Source: Ustulina deusta | Taxonomy: Eukaryota > Ascomycota > Sordariomycetes > Xylariales > Xylariaceae | Assembly (NCBI GenBank): GCA_023159155.1 | Contig: JAJNNX010000008.1 | Coordinates: 1,240,001 to 1,304,000, forward strand | Direction of reading: 5' to 3' | DNA: 64,000 nucleotides | Shown here: positions 25,183-36,400 of the stretch, piece after piece | How positions within the stretch are numbered: position 1 is the stretch's first letter | Layout of the letters: every line of letters starts with the position of its first letter | Made by a program: the position numbers and the translations under genes | The notes under the pieces: model-generated | Seen by the model: only the letters and a program-made list of their open reading frames with translations | Database searches by the model: none | Told to the model about the DNA's origin: nothing

Positions 25183-26670
25183 CTAATTATATAGCTGGTT
25201 TTCCAAAGGATCTTCGCCCCAAGGTCCAACAGAAGGACCTTTAAATAGCCGACCACCCTTCCAAACCCACCCGATGTTCTTCTTCTCCTGTAATATTTTC
25301 ACATCCTCGACAGGATTTTCCAGTAATCCTAGGATGTCCGCTTCGTAACCCGCCCTTAACTGGCCCGTCTTGGGCGCCATCGCCCCCACGCTTAGCGGCC
25401 CATTGGCCGTCGCAGCCTTAATGGCTTCCAAGGGGGTCATACCAGCCTGGACAGCATAGTCTAACTCCATGGCCATGTTGAATCCAGGACCGGTATCAGT
25501 GCCCAGCGCAATCCGAACACCAGCCTCAATCGCCATCCTGTAAGCATTGAGATGGTTGCTGCCACACAGCTGCAATTTCTCCCACTGGTATTTCGATAAC
25601 CCTTTGCCGCCGGCCTTGAGCAGCAAGTCGACGATTGTGCGCGTAGCAACATACACCGTGTCCTTCTCCTTGATGAGCTTGATGCATTCCTCATCGGCGA
25701 ACGAGACGTGCTCCACGGTCGTGACACCCGCCTTCACCGCCGCGAGTATGCCCGGCTTCCCGTGGACATGAGCCGCAACGACGCGTTCCTGTCTCGCCGC
25801 CTCCTCCACGATGACCTCGAGCTCTTCAGGGCTGAACTGCGCGTACAGCGGGTTGTCGTCGAGCGAGAGCACGCCGCCGCTCGCGAAGATCTTGATGCAC
25901 TTCGCGCCGCGACGGATCTGCAGCCGCACGGCACGCCGACACTCGTCGACGCCATCGACGAGCAAGCTCTGCGTCGACCCCCAATGGCCCGGCTGCACGC
26001 TCGAGAGCCCCGCGCTCAAGTGCACGTCCCCTGCCGGGATGGTGAACATATCGCCGTGTCCGCCCGTCTGGCTCAGACACGCGCCCGACGAGTACACGTT
26101 CGGCCCGACGATGCTGCCGTCGTCGATGGCGCGCGCGATCTCGCACCCGTACCCCGCGACGTCGCGGAGCGACGTGTATCCCCGCTGGATCGCCTCCCAG
26201 CACCCCTTGGTGAGTCGCGCACCGGCTATGGCGGGGTGCTCTAGCAAGACGCCGTTGTGGTCGCCGTCGTCTGTCTCGGGCGCCTCGCCGCCAAAGTGCG
26301 CGTGCACGTCCCAGAGACCCGGCATCACGAACGGAATCGAGAAAGTCCTGTGCGCGGCGTCCGTGTATTTCGAGGGTACCTCGCTCTCCGGCCCGACCCA
26401 GGCGATGAGTTTGTTCTCGATGACTAGCGCGCTATCCCTCACCGGCTCCCCGTCGCCAGGGATCAATAATCCGGCCTTGACGATGGTGTACACAATCCTC
26501 TTGGAAGACGCGTTTGTGTCGCTCGCATCATGTGTTGAGCCGCTATTTTCATCGCGTTTGGGATGTACGGTTATCCCAAAGGCGGTGGAGTAGATGCGAC
26601 CCGGCAGCACATCTGGCTGCGGGGGTACGGCTTGCCTTGCCATCAATGGCTGTTTAATGCGCCTTGTCAT
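25183..26670 (-). CDS. Metal-dependent amidohydrolase, ochratoxinase-like
   Basis: A single exon of 495 aa on the minus strand with an ATG at 26670. It has the full amidohydrolase-superfamily set: DVHAH at 121-125 (metal-binding His123 and His125), a Lys in CIKIFASGG (about K260, the likely carboxylated bridging lysine), HVHG (His301/His303), EHVS (His321) and GTDTGPG (Asp392). GLLIPGDGEPVRDSALVI, YTSLRDVAGYGCE and PLSVGAMAPKTGQLRAGYEAD match what I know of the fungal group that contains Aspergillus niger ochratoxinase. That enzyme hydrolyses the amide bond of ochratoxin A and other N-acyl amino acids. The native substrate here is unknown; imidazolonepropionase or Xaa-Pro dipeptidase labels are common for relatives. 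No signal peptide. The coding strand is GC-rich between 25,700 and 26,250. Fully intact. Confidence 0.88.
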   Translation of the reverse strand: MTRRIKQPLMARQAVPPQPDVLPGRIYSTAFGITVHPKRDENSGSTHDASDTNASSKRIVYTIVKAGLLIPGDGEPVRDSALVIENKLIAWVGPESEVPSKYTDAAHRTFSIPFVMPGLWDVHAHFGGEAPETDDGDHNGVLLEHPAIAGARLTKGCWEAIQRGYTSLRDVAGYGCEIARAIDDGSIVGPNVYSSGACLSQTGGHGDMFTIPAGDVHLSAGLSSVQPGHWGSTQSLLVDGVDECRRAVRLQIRRGAKCIKIFASGGVLSLDDNPLYAQFSPEELEVIVEEAARQERVVAAHVHGKPGILAAVKAGVTTVEHVSFADEECIKLIKEKDTVYVATRTIVDLLLKAGGKGLSKYQWEKLQLCGSNHLNAYRMAIEAGVRIALGTDTGPGFNMAMELDYAVQAGMTPLEAIKAATANGPLSVGAMAPKTGQLRAGYEADILGLLENPVEDVKILQEKKNIGWVWKGGRLFKGPSVGPWGEDPLENQLYN

Positions 26671-27152
26671 TTTGAGGGCGGCAACGGATAAAAATTAGGC
26701 AGCGCAGTCTTTCTCAATTGAGAGATCGTGAGGGGCTGGTTATTCACGGATGGGAAGTGAGCTGAGCTAAGGAGCTCGAGATCTGCGACATTAGTAATCC
26801 CTGGGATTTGTTCTGAAAGAGGAAGGTCTCTAACCAGGTGCTCCTAAGCCGCGAACATTGACATAATGAAATTCAATTAGAGGATGAAATCAACTTTTTT
26901 CAAATAGATTCACCCCCCAGAGTTGATGTATAGGGTACTATCAGAGCTTACCCCTGGAGGAATCGACCTCTGAGAATCCGTAGTAGATGCTCGATAAACT
27001 GCGCATTCGGCGTTACGGGTTGAGAATAATAGTCCCTTTCTTTTGTTAGTACCTAGCGCGATAAATTGACGGCTAAAGCAAACGTTTACAAGAGGTGTCA
27101 CTCTGGTGCTCCTATAAGTTTGAATTGGGAGGACGGGATGCCTTCTTAGTGC
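26671..27152. other. Intergenic, divergent promoter region
   Basis: Lies between the amidohydrolase (-) and the Cys-rich ORF (+). No obvious gene or strong motif. Confidence 0.35.
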
Positions 27153-27866
27153 ATGAGGCCCCGTGTCAAAAGGGGTTGCCACTTTTTGCTAAAAGAGTTA
27201 AACAAGCCGCATTGTATAAACCGACACAAGGAAGACGATGACTCTCTTCCATCAAAGGCATTGTTCGGCTCTTTGGGCCCAGCTTCTAGGAGAACTGGGT
27301 ATATAACTACGACCAAGCCGCTGAATCCAATGGTGACAATCTGGAAGAGAAGCGTACATCACCAATCCTTGATCGCGGGAGTCGCAATCGATCTACATGA
27401 AATGGCTAGCAGCGCATACAAATCCGAAGGGCTCCTCGCGGCACTGCGCGCAGCGACAGCCTCAAATTCAGCTGAGAACTGCGAGGTGTGCCAGCTGCAG
27501 AATAAAATAGTTTGTGATCATTTAACTGCGCAGCAATATGCCTCGCTGAAAGCCACAAAGCGAACGCTCGCCACTGAGGGTGATGCATTTCGTGTCTTCG
27601 AATGCGGGGATGTTTACCACGCACTTCGTCGCATTAGCTGTATATATCGGGGGCCAAAAGAGAAAACAAAGGGCCTGTGTAACGAGTGTTGGCGGTACAT
27701 AGTCTCGAACGGAAAACGTCGACGAGTTGATCATGTGGGGAAGCGGCGTAATCAGTCGAATGCTAGGTATAGGTCAAAAGTTGATGACACAGGGTATGTA
27801 AGACTGAGAGGTAAGTATCGGATCTGGTCTATGCGAGGGCCAATGATAGGCAGGAGGCAAATCTAA
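27153..27866 (+). CDS. Hypothetical Cys-rich protein with GATA-like LCNEC segment
   Basis: An open frame of 237 aa from an ATG at 27153; internal ATGs at 27330 and 27402 are alternative starts. Residues 84 to about 190 look most like real protein. They contain Cys110-x2-Cys113, Cys121-x-His123, Cys151, Cys163 and Cys176-x2-Cys179, the last in GLCNECWRYIVSNGKRRR. That segment resembles the second half of a GATA-type zinc finger, including the basic tail. The first Cys pair is not at GATA spacing, so this may be a divergent zinc-binding module or a relic. The last 40 residues may be intronic, since GTATGT and GTAAGT occur near 27795 and 27810. Function unknown; a zinc-binding nucleic-acid-binding protein is a guess. 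Confidence 0.4.
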   Translation: MRPRVKRGCHFLLKELNKPHCINRHKEDDDSLPSKALFGSLGPASRRTGYITTTKPLNPMVTIWKRSVHHQSLIAGVAIDLHEMASSAYKSEGLLAALRAATASNSAENCEVCQLQNKIVCDHLTAQQYASLKATKRTLATEGDAFRVFECGDVYHALRRISCIYRGPKEKTKGLCNECWRYIVSNGKRRRVDHVGKRRNQSNARYRSKVDDTGYVRLRGKYRIWSMRGPMIGRRQI

Positions 27867-28342
27867 TGGGGTGTCTCGTGGAAGGTAAGCCATGCGATTT
27901 GCATACTGTAGCGTTATTCTAGTAATAATAAGTTCGGCGATTATGGGAAGCGATTCGTAGATTACTCGATATGCTGAAATGAATCGGTTATTGTGAATGG
28001 CGATATTTTCGCACCCGACATTGGCTGAGGCAGCGATAACCAAGCGGGGCTCGAAGAATCAGACGTTTGAGTTGCCCTCGACTGATTGAACTGGTCGAAG
28101 CGTCTGAATAGCCACTAGGCCTCTGAATATCTCATGTCTTGTCGCCCAGACAGAACTCCGAACACGATGCTGAAGAGCGCAAGTGTTGCGCTGAATACTC
28201 TATGTTTTAAGACTGATCACACAGCCTTTGGCAGCTCTATGAACCATGGGGTGGTTAAAATAGCCCCTACACCAATGCATCGCTACGTCCCCAGCTAACC
28301 ATTAACCGAAATTGATGCAGAAGCATCGGGGATATCTCTGTG
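27867..28342. other. Intergenic region
   Basis: 3' flanks of two convergent genes. Nothing recognised. Confidence 0.35.
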
Positions 28343-29587
28343 TCACTCCTCGGCGCCCCATTCCGTCACGGGCGCTTCTTGTCGGTCGAAACCCCGCTTG
28401 CCATCGATCTCATCCTTCTCCCGCCAATTGTTGGAGCGGCCCTTCGCCGTAGACACCTTGAGACGCTCTCCCTTAAAGGACGTGCCGTTCAATGATTCCA
28501 TGGCCTCTTTAGCTTGTTCGGATGTTGAGAAATCCACAAAGCAGTAGTCGTGATTACCAGGGAGATCCCGGGTGCTTTCATGAGCGGAGACACGCTTGCT
28601 GATCGCCTCGCTAAATCGAGTGTCAGTGGCTATAGCCTGGGCTCTACGAGAGTGGCAAGCTTACAGTTTGAAACCCTTGAAGAGCTCGGTCATTTCTGCA
28701 AAATTCGTTGCTTGATCGTGCATTCTCGGGAGACCGCCGACGTAGAGGCGCTTGCCCGTGAAGTCTTGGCGATATCTGTCGAAAGACTTTGGCTTAGACT
28801 GATCGTCGCCTTCCGTTTCGCCCGACCACTGGCCCCAGCGGCTCGGTGCCTCGCTGGGTTTGCCGCCCGACCCGCTTCCCTTAGGCTGGCACGGTCGGCA
28901 CTTAACTACGATGTCTCGAATTAGTATTCGGCAGTCTCCTTGAAGAAAGCCGGCGATATCGGGTGCTCTTGGCACACAGCCTCTATCTAGTCTATCGATA
29001 AAGCAAAGGGGCAAAGGCAGGGATAGCTTACCCTCGCGACCGAGTAATTCCTTGCCTTCTAGAATCTCCATAGCTGTCTTTGCTGAATCGGCATCAGGGA
29101 ACTCGACGAAACAGTAACTGGGGTTGCGGCCAGTGAAGGGATCAATTGAAATGTGAATGTTGGTGAAATGACCCAGGTCGTTGGCTCTCATTAGGCCTTC
29201 AATATCATCTGGCTTGGCCTGATAACGGAGGTTGCCGATGTAGATCCGTCTTCCTTCCGCGATAGCTCTCGCCGCGCCATCGTCGTCTTTCTGGGGTATC
29301 CTATTAGTCCGTACCCGATCGTACGGTCGGCTCTTGGGAAAGAAGTCCTCGGATTCAAGGTGACGGCTGGCATTATTATCGCCATTGGTTTGTCCGTCCT
29401 CGGCAGTCTTCTTCGCCTGTCTATCGCGCCATGAGGCACCAGTTGTCCGGGTTGGGGTAAATCTTGACGGCCTCGGCGAAGATGCAGGTGCCTCACTCCT
29501 CCAGTTAGAGGCGTCGCGCCAGCTGGAAGATGTCGATGCTGACGATCGCGCGGGTGCAGACGCGGGAGCAGCAACGGGATCAGACAT
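28343..29587 (-). CDS. RNA-binding protein with two RRM domains
   Basis: Three exons on the minus strand: 29032-29587, 28665-28905 and 28343-28610. The introns of 126 and 54 bp have GTAAGC donors, actaat and ctgac branch points and TAG acceptors. The product is 354 aa. The N-terminal 110 residues are Ser/Ala/Arg-rich and look disordered. RRM1 spans about 114-190, with RNP2 IYIGNL (115-120) and RNP1 NPSYCFVEF (155-163). RRM2 spans about 237-322, with RNP2 LYVGGL (239-244) and RNP1 NHDYCFVDF (285-293). The tail is charged and ends in WGAEE. The second RRM is split by the last intron. Both RNP1 motifs keep the aromatic residues for RNA stacking. The partner RNA is unknown. Intact and likely a conserved gene. 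Confidence 0.88.
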
Positions 29588-32500
29588 ATTTTTTGTTATA
29601 TTTTTTATTATTATCTCGAAAAGTTGGTGATTGCGATTGCAATGCCCAAAAGTATATTTTTGGGTGACAAGATCCGTTGAGACCTAGTCATGAAATTTTC
29701 TCCCCGGGTTATTATTGCACTTGTCCAGTGTCCAACACACCAACAGTCGCTAAGCGAGCCAAAACGCTTAGAGCATCCTGGCTAGACACTATGAGATGGC
29801 GAAAACGTTGGCGCCTCTGATTGGGTCCAGCCACACCCACTAAAGTAAAAGTGCAGCGCACGGGAATTTTGAATCGTGGTCACGGCTTTCTCCGCAATGA
29901 CACCGCTTTTACTTTTACAACTCATCCTATCATCATAACAATAACCAACAAGGGATTCGTCTCAAAAGAAGTGCATTTCTTGTCCATTCTTAATCCAATC
30001 CGTAACAAATGAAAGACATAACACCATAATGGAATGTTGATGCATTTGTGACCCATTCAATATTTCATCTAACTGGCTCATTTTTTTCATGATGAGATAA
30101 AAATTGTGAGATGAGAACACAGCCTGTCTGGTGTAGCTAACGCGTCATCATTCTGACTCAGATGTCAGTGACTCAGCTACTAGGTTTACTCTGATAACTT
30201 AGTCAGTGTTTCATGTTTGGTACATCCTTTGTCTTTTAATGGGGGTTCTAGTCACTTACAGTTGCTAATAGTGTGAAATACGGTGTAGGTTTAAAGAAAG
30301 ATTTTGTTGCAGCAAATTTCATTGTATCACGTGATAGTTCAATTCACAAGTGTGGTGAATTTAAAGTTAGCCTATGAACTAATTAGTGAAATCCAGTTAA
30401 ATCACCAGGTCATTATGTTGTTCAGTTGCTTATACCAAAATTTTGTAGTCCACCTAATATTACCCCATTTTGTATAAAAGCCTTTCTACTGCGACTAAAC
30501 ATTATGATATTCACACGTGATTACAAATCTCCGTATACTCTTTCACTCATCAACTCCAAATGACAAAGCTCACAAAAACAGAACTAGTTATTCTCACTAT
30601 CTCTGCAGCTTTATTAAGGTACCCCCGCTCTTAAGGAGAGATCATGTATTTTGAGACATTTTGGGTCGTTAGATTGGCGGATGAAAAACAAATAATACTA
30701 AAAATTGGATTTTGACTTAGATAGTGACTAAGCTGACGATTTTGATACATAGAACTGAGCAGTGATGTGGGCGACTTTAAATAGCTATCCGTAATTTGTA
30801 GAAACATTGCAGCGCCCCTACACTAGGAGATAGGCCAAACCTACACTTCCTAGTATAGTAGTCACTCTATTCTCTTGGGGAATCAATTGATCAAGTATAG
30901 GGAATAAGAAATAGAAATTCATTTCTGGTCCTGGCTATTTGTTTTGTGTTCCCTAAATTTCTCACGAAAATCGACGCCCATGGCATACGAGTACAGCCAC
31001 GAAGTGGCTCATGCATGTACTGGACCCCTGTAATCCACTTGCACTACTTCAGCAGTGTAGGGGAATAATATGTTTTTATAAGGAGAAGGCAGCGACAGCG
31101 GGGTGAGCACGATGGTGCGAGCTAAAGTTCAGCCATGACATTCGGAAGGAAATACCCAGAATTAGGTTCTTTGGCCGAAGGCTTTGAGGCCTAAAGTTTA
31201 CTAGAGTACTCGAGGGGAAAGACACAGAGGCAAAGTTTATAAGTACGAAGTGTAGAATTTGAGGATACTATTGAATTTTGGAGGTGGATAAATGAGCTGC
31301 TAGTGTGCAATACTTTTATTACCTTTCCGATGAGCGGATCTGCTATATCGAAATGTCGGCAATTCGAGTTAGCTGACATTGCGAAATAGGCGGCTATCTC
31401 GAATACGAGGCCGACCAACTTGCGGGCTAAGTACACTTCCCAGTGATTCATAGACAAGACAATGCCGAGCAGAACCATACTGATGATCGGGATCCTGGGC
31501 GTATTCTGGTGGGATATGTCACCTGGAGTAATTACTTGCCGTGAGCGAGATTTTAAGTTTATTAAATATACGATCCGTATTCGTTAGGGCTGCGCCTCTT
31601 TATAATACATTTAGTGTAATTTTTTTCTTTTTCACTTCAACCATTTCGACACTGCACTCTTTTAGCCCCATTATCTCACCCTCAACATTTTTCGTGAAAT
31701 CCCCGAGTCTTCGATTACTATAGCAGTAGGATTGGACCAAGAGACTCCCATTCACAAATCCCAGCAGTTTTCATCGGAAACGGCGGCACTAAGAAAGATA
31801 ATAAGAGGAAAATAGAAGAATAATGAAGCCTTACGCGATCTGCTAATTTTATTAGGGAAGTGATGAAACAAATTAACATCGGGTAGAAAAGCTATGAGTA
31901 ACTCCTGGATTCCATATGTTTATTCTCTAATCTAGCTGGATCTTTAGCTACAAAATACTAACGGTGCGGTGTGGATGTGTAAAATGGGAAAAGAATTAAT
32001 GTACAGGCTTTCTGACATAGATTTAGAATGCCACGGATGAACCCTCTATCCGCTGATATTAACTGGTGAACCTATTGCATAGCAGCATTAAATTAGGAGT
32101 AGTTGATCAAGAACTACCAGGAATGCTTCCAGCGGGATGGGTAGGGTCGATATCAGAATAGATTATGGCCCATAATTTTGATATAAAAAGGATCAGAGCG
32201 ACGTAAAATAGTCGGACCATCCTATAGATTCTAGCCAGTCTAGTGCGCTTGGCAGGTAGATATGAAATCACAAACCTTGATTATTCAAGGTTACTAGCAA
32301 AAGAAACACATACCAATTAGAGGGGAGTTAGAAGATGATGCGGCGTAGCAACAGAGGTGCCACCCCTCGTCGTATATGTTACCCAAAATAGGTTCGTTTG
32401 AATACGATAGGGAAGATTGGTTGACTCGGTATGGTCTGAGAAGTGACTAGTAAGCTCCGGTTGAGCTCAAATTTGTTGTGCTAGTTTTCCCTACCCAATT

Positions 32501-32846
32501 TTGTATTGGACAGCTCACTCGCTGTGCCACATTGCTGTGTCGTGTACCTGCCGAGACTCTCATACCGATACAATGACCTTCTCTTTCAAACGATGGCCCT
32601 CCACATGACCATATAGGTCTTCACGATACCTACAGAATCCACGCAACTTATTAATAATACCCTGGTGGCACGATGGGTGGAATTTTCGAATACACAAGGT
32701 GGAGGACGAAAAGCTCACTATATAAAAAGATGCCGAAGGACGGTAGCTAGAATAGACAAAACTCACCAACTTCAGTCCTGTGATTGTTGGCTTCGTCTAA
32801 TTACGGTTTATACTTCATATCTTCCACTGCCTGAACGTTGCCTGTC
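29588..32846. other. Gene-poor stretch with possible relics
   Basis: About 3.2 kb, somewhat AT-rich, with no assignable gene. A minus-strand frame at 31191-31478, extendable upstream in frame to about 31530, reads as two hydrophobic helices separated by NHWEVYLARKLVG. This faintly recalls the first helices of RTA1-like membrane proteins, but no further helices follow, so at best it is a fragment. The 350 bp upstream of the RRM gene should hold its promoter. Confidence 0.35.
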
Positions 32847-33443
32847 ATGCGAGCTCAGATTCCTAGCATAGTCGCAGCCTTTGCTGCTTCCGTAGCGGCT
32901 TTACCTGCCGCCTCTGATGTCGTCGCAGAACATACAACTCGATCTACCGCTATGGTCGGTTCCTGGGAAGGTGACAAATTCTGGGATGGTTATATCGGCA
33001 TAAACTGGGCCAGCTGGACCGACCCAGGGCCATACGGGTACAACCTGTATTGGGCCTCTTGGGGATCGCCCGCCGTTTACAGTTTCTGTAAGGCACGCCT
33101 GGATAACCTCTTGCATAAACTTCCCAAACTAGCAGTAACGCACCACAATTTGCAGTGCCACGGGACATTTGATACTAGGAATATCTCAACAGGCCCCTGG
33201 GTTCCGTGTCTGGGTTTCACTAATGGCGGGACTGTCGGGGGCTAGTTCATCCGCCCCAATGGTGTCCTTACGATCAATGTCGGACAAAACTACACTTCAG
33301 GCGGCCAGAAGAAGGTTGTGATTGGATCTGGAACTGCTCCTCCTTATCTCGAAACGGAATTCTCTGTCGTATGCAGCCGTGTAAAGGCTACTGAGGACAA
33401 AGCTACGAACTATTCCAAGCCCCAAATAATTTCGGTTAACTAG
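32847..33443 (+). pseudogene. Small secreted protein gene with in-frame TAG
   Basis: ATG at 32847; residues 1 to about 21 (RAQIPSIVAAFAASVAALPA after Met) are a signal peptide. A likely 45-bp intron (33088-33132, GTAAGG...CTAG) leaves the frame unchanged whether spliced or not. The frame reaches a TAG at 33243-33245 after GFTNGGTVGG. It then continues open for 65 codons (starting FIRPNGVLTINVG and including TSGGQKKVVIGSG) to a second TAG at 33441-33443. The two halves read as one beta-rich, Cys-poor secreted protein of about 183 residues, perhaps of the AA1-like/Alt a 1-like type, though that family call is weak. Either the gene was inactivated by one substitution, or a short product of about 120 residues is made. 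Confidence 0.65.
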
Positions 33444-36400
33444 CTAAGAAATTTATATGGAACGAAACTATTGAAGTTGGTGTCCATTAAATGGATTATT
33501 CGTAAGGCTTGTTATTTCGCAACAAATTTCGCTGGTGAAGTGGTGTGAGTGAGAAGAGAGTGGCTTGAGATAAGGGGCGAAAGCTACTTTGTGGCTTCGC
33601 GTACAGAAAACATAAAAACACCAAAACACTGTGATCACTTGGTTCCCCAATATTAATTGCTAGAATTATGCTAGGAAGTGTAGGTTCGACCAATCTCTTA
33701 GTATAAGGGTAAAGTGAGTGCCCCCTTTTGCTGGCACGACCTACTTACAATTGCCCATTTTACCGGGGAAAGGGGACTGGGAATGCCATATTCTTGGGTT
33801 TGCTGTGCATCTTCGGTGTCCGTATTGTCTAAGTTGCCTCGAGTTTGCCAAGGGGGCCACGCGACAGCCTAATAGGCAAATTGAGGCTGTGGCTTGCATA
33901 ATCTCCGTATCACTAGCATTTGAGATTTGGAAGCGATACTGCGAGACTGAAAAGAGAAATATGTCAGCTGTGCAAACCGTAGCCAGACTCAGCAACTCTG
34001 TTTGTCTAAGGATGTGTCTAGTATATCTTCATTCCCGATTTGGCCAAAACGTACCACATGCCATGATCCAACTTAACACTAACCCATCTTGTCGGAAGTG
34101 GCAACAACGTAAAAGTCCTGATCAATCTTCAATATAGGTCATTAGTTAAATGGTAATAACTTGATTTCTAGTATTAATTATGTAATAATGAGATCAAGTG
34201 GCATTTAAAGTCTAGGTCCTCATTGTTAACAGACGACCGACTGCTATCTGGCTCTACTCTTGTATATGCCAATGAAGGTACTTCCCGATTTGATATTGAT
34301 TGGCCCTAGTACGGTGCTAGGCTACAAAGTGCACCACGGCTTAGATGATGTCCTTGTGGTTGCTTGGAAGCAGTTTGAATAAGTAGTGGAGGTAACTTGG
34401 CCTGACATCCTCGATGCCGGCTGCGAAAGCCTTTCATAAGGCTGCGTCATGATGAAAATCCATTTTGTTTCTTTTCGGTACTTGGAGTCAGGAGGATATT
34501 GACGAACATCTTGCTCGACTGGCAGACGATAACTATTACAAATGTATACGATCTGTGGTCCCTCCGGATAATCTATAAGAGTATCGCCTTGGTGATGGAT
34601 GGGGTCCATTATGTTCGTAAGGTGTGCCATTCCCTCGTGTAAATGAGGGCCAGACACGTAACGATGAAGAGGTGCAGACACTAGTAAACATCGTCGAACA
34701 GGCGGGAAAGAAAGCTGCCCCGTTTGCTGCGGCAGCAGTGGCTGTCGATATAGCCTTGTGGTACGGTATTCATACAGGGTAGACTTTGAAGGCTATCGAT
34801 GGGTCACTGAATACTTGACTGAGAAGTATCATCATTGAACGTAGTGCCGTTTGACCTAGGCAGTCAGTTACAATGCACTCCCAGCCTTCACCCATGTCTT
34901 TGATATCGATAAATGGTATGATGCGGGATAGGGAATGTCGTTCTCGGATGTAGAACTCGTGGGTAAAGGGGTTTATCATGTCGTCTTGCGTCTTAGCGGC
35001 CAGACTATCTCACTCCCGCGAATCCAAAATATGCCGTGCATCCTGTAGTCGTCTTGTGTAGTCATTCCTGTAATCCCTTCTTCGCCATGATCGCTTTGCA
35101 GGGCAATCTCTACAGCGGCGCAATACACATCATACACCGAGGGTCGCATGGTTGTCAGTTTGCGGCCTGGGTGAGGCTCACTTCACCCGCAGTCGCCTGA
35201 TCCACGGTAAAGGAGCGTAATTACTATAAAGCCACCCGCTTCCAACCGTGCCCACCCAATAGCTTCGGCCAGCGGATTGAGGTTGTCCACTGCAGATCGA
35301 AGCCTTTTACTCATAAGCTGCTGCTATTTGGTGACCAAAAGACGACAAAAGTTATATCTTGTTGACAAGAGGCGTATCAGGAATCTAGCCACACCAGGGC
35401 TGCCCCTACATGTTGTCTTGCACAGCCATTTATCGATATTTCTCACCACAGATACGATTTGGTCGAGCATCTGACACCAACTTAGAACAAGCCAACTTTA
35501 ATTCTCAGTAACCCTAAAAGGTTTAAAAGAATGGATTATCTTACCAGCCTTCCAGTAGTTGGTTGAGGGACGTTACGAGCAATATGCGCATCAATCATTG
35601 GCTGGGATTTCTGCCGTTTATACTCCTGGGGAGTTTTTACAGGGGAGCAAGGTACCCTGCTCTTCTCGCAAGGGTCGCATTTCTTCCTTGGCCACTGCCG
35701 AGTTTCAGGTTCGCAGAATTGGCGTTAGACACTTCGAGGTGTACAGCTTCTTACTTATATTTACCTTAAGATGTCTTTCTCTGTATTGGAAGCACTTATT
35801 GTGCCAATACCGAGGACGTTTGCGTTTTTTCTTCGAGTTACTGAGGTACTGATCGGTCTTGGTGGTACCTCGCGCTGCGCAAAAGGAAGAGGGTTGTCTA
35901 GCGATGGGCATATTTAAAGAAGCGGTAAAACAGTCGATTGTATTGAGGCTTCCCAAAAAGGGTAAACCTTTCGGATCATTGTGCCGCATCCAGGGAGCCT
36001 CATTAAGGTCTCTGGCCCGGCCACTCTGGGGGACTAAGCCTGATATAGTGGGGGCTGTCAAATGTGAAAGGGAGACAGCGAGTGACAATTCTCGGTCCAG
36101 CTAAAAAAAATAGATCACAGACATATAGGGGGTGGATTCATGAATTTGCATATTGTCATATAATAGATGCACGATGCAAGCCCAATCACGACCTGCCGAC
36201 AACCCATATCATGACATAACATTCCAGCCCCCAATCATAATTCAAGCTGGTTCGGTAGCTCGCAGGCCCACGTGTGTGAGCTACAGTAGCATTTTGCAGC
36301 TGCGATGCTACCTACCTCGGTATTCCAACACTCGGCCGAGATACCTACATACTAACTACCTATCAGGTATCTTTCACAGCCGTGGTGAAGTCGGCGCAGG

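Noticed and set aside
25708..26593. Plus-strand frames of 178 and 260 codons
   Set aside because: Antisense shadows of the ochratoxinase-like gene caused by high third-position G+C.
31191..31530. RTA1-like membrane protein fragment
   Set aside because: Two hydrophobic segments only, no continuation into further helices, and the similarity is by impression. Mentioned within the intergenic entry.
33718..34137. Plus-strand frame of 139 codons
   Set aside because: It begins at GTG, lacks domain or signal features, and overlaps an antisense frame of equal quality; probably chance.
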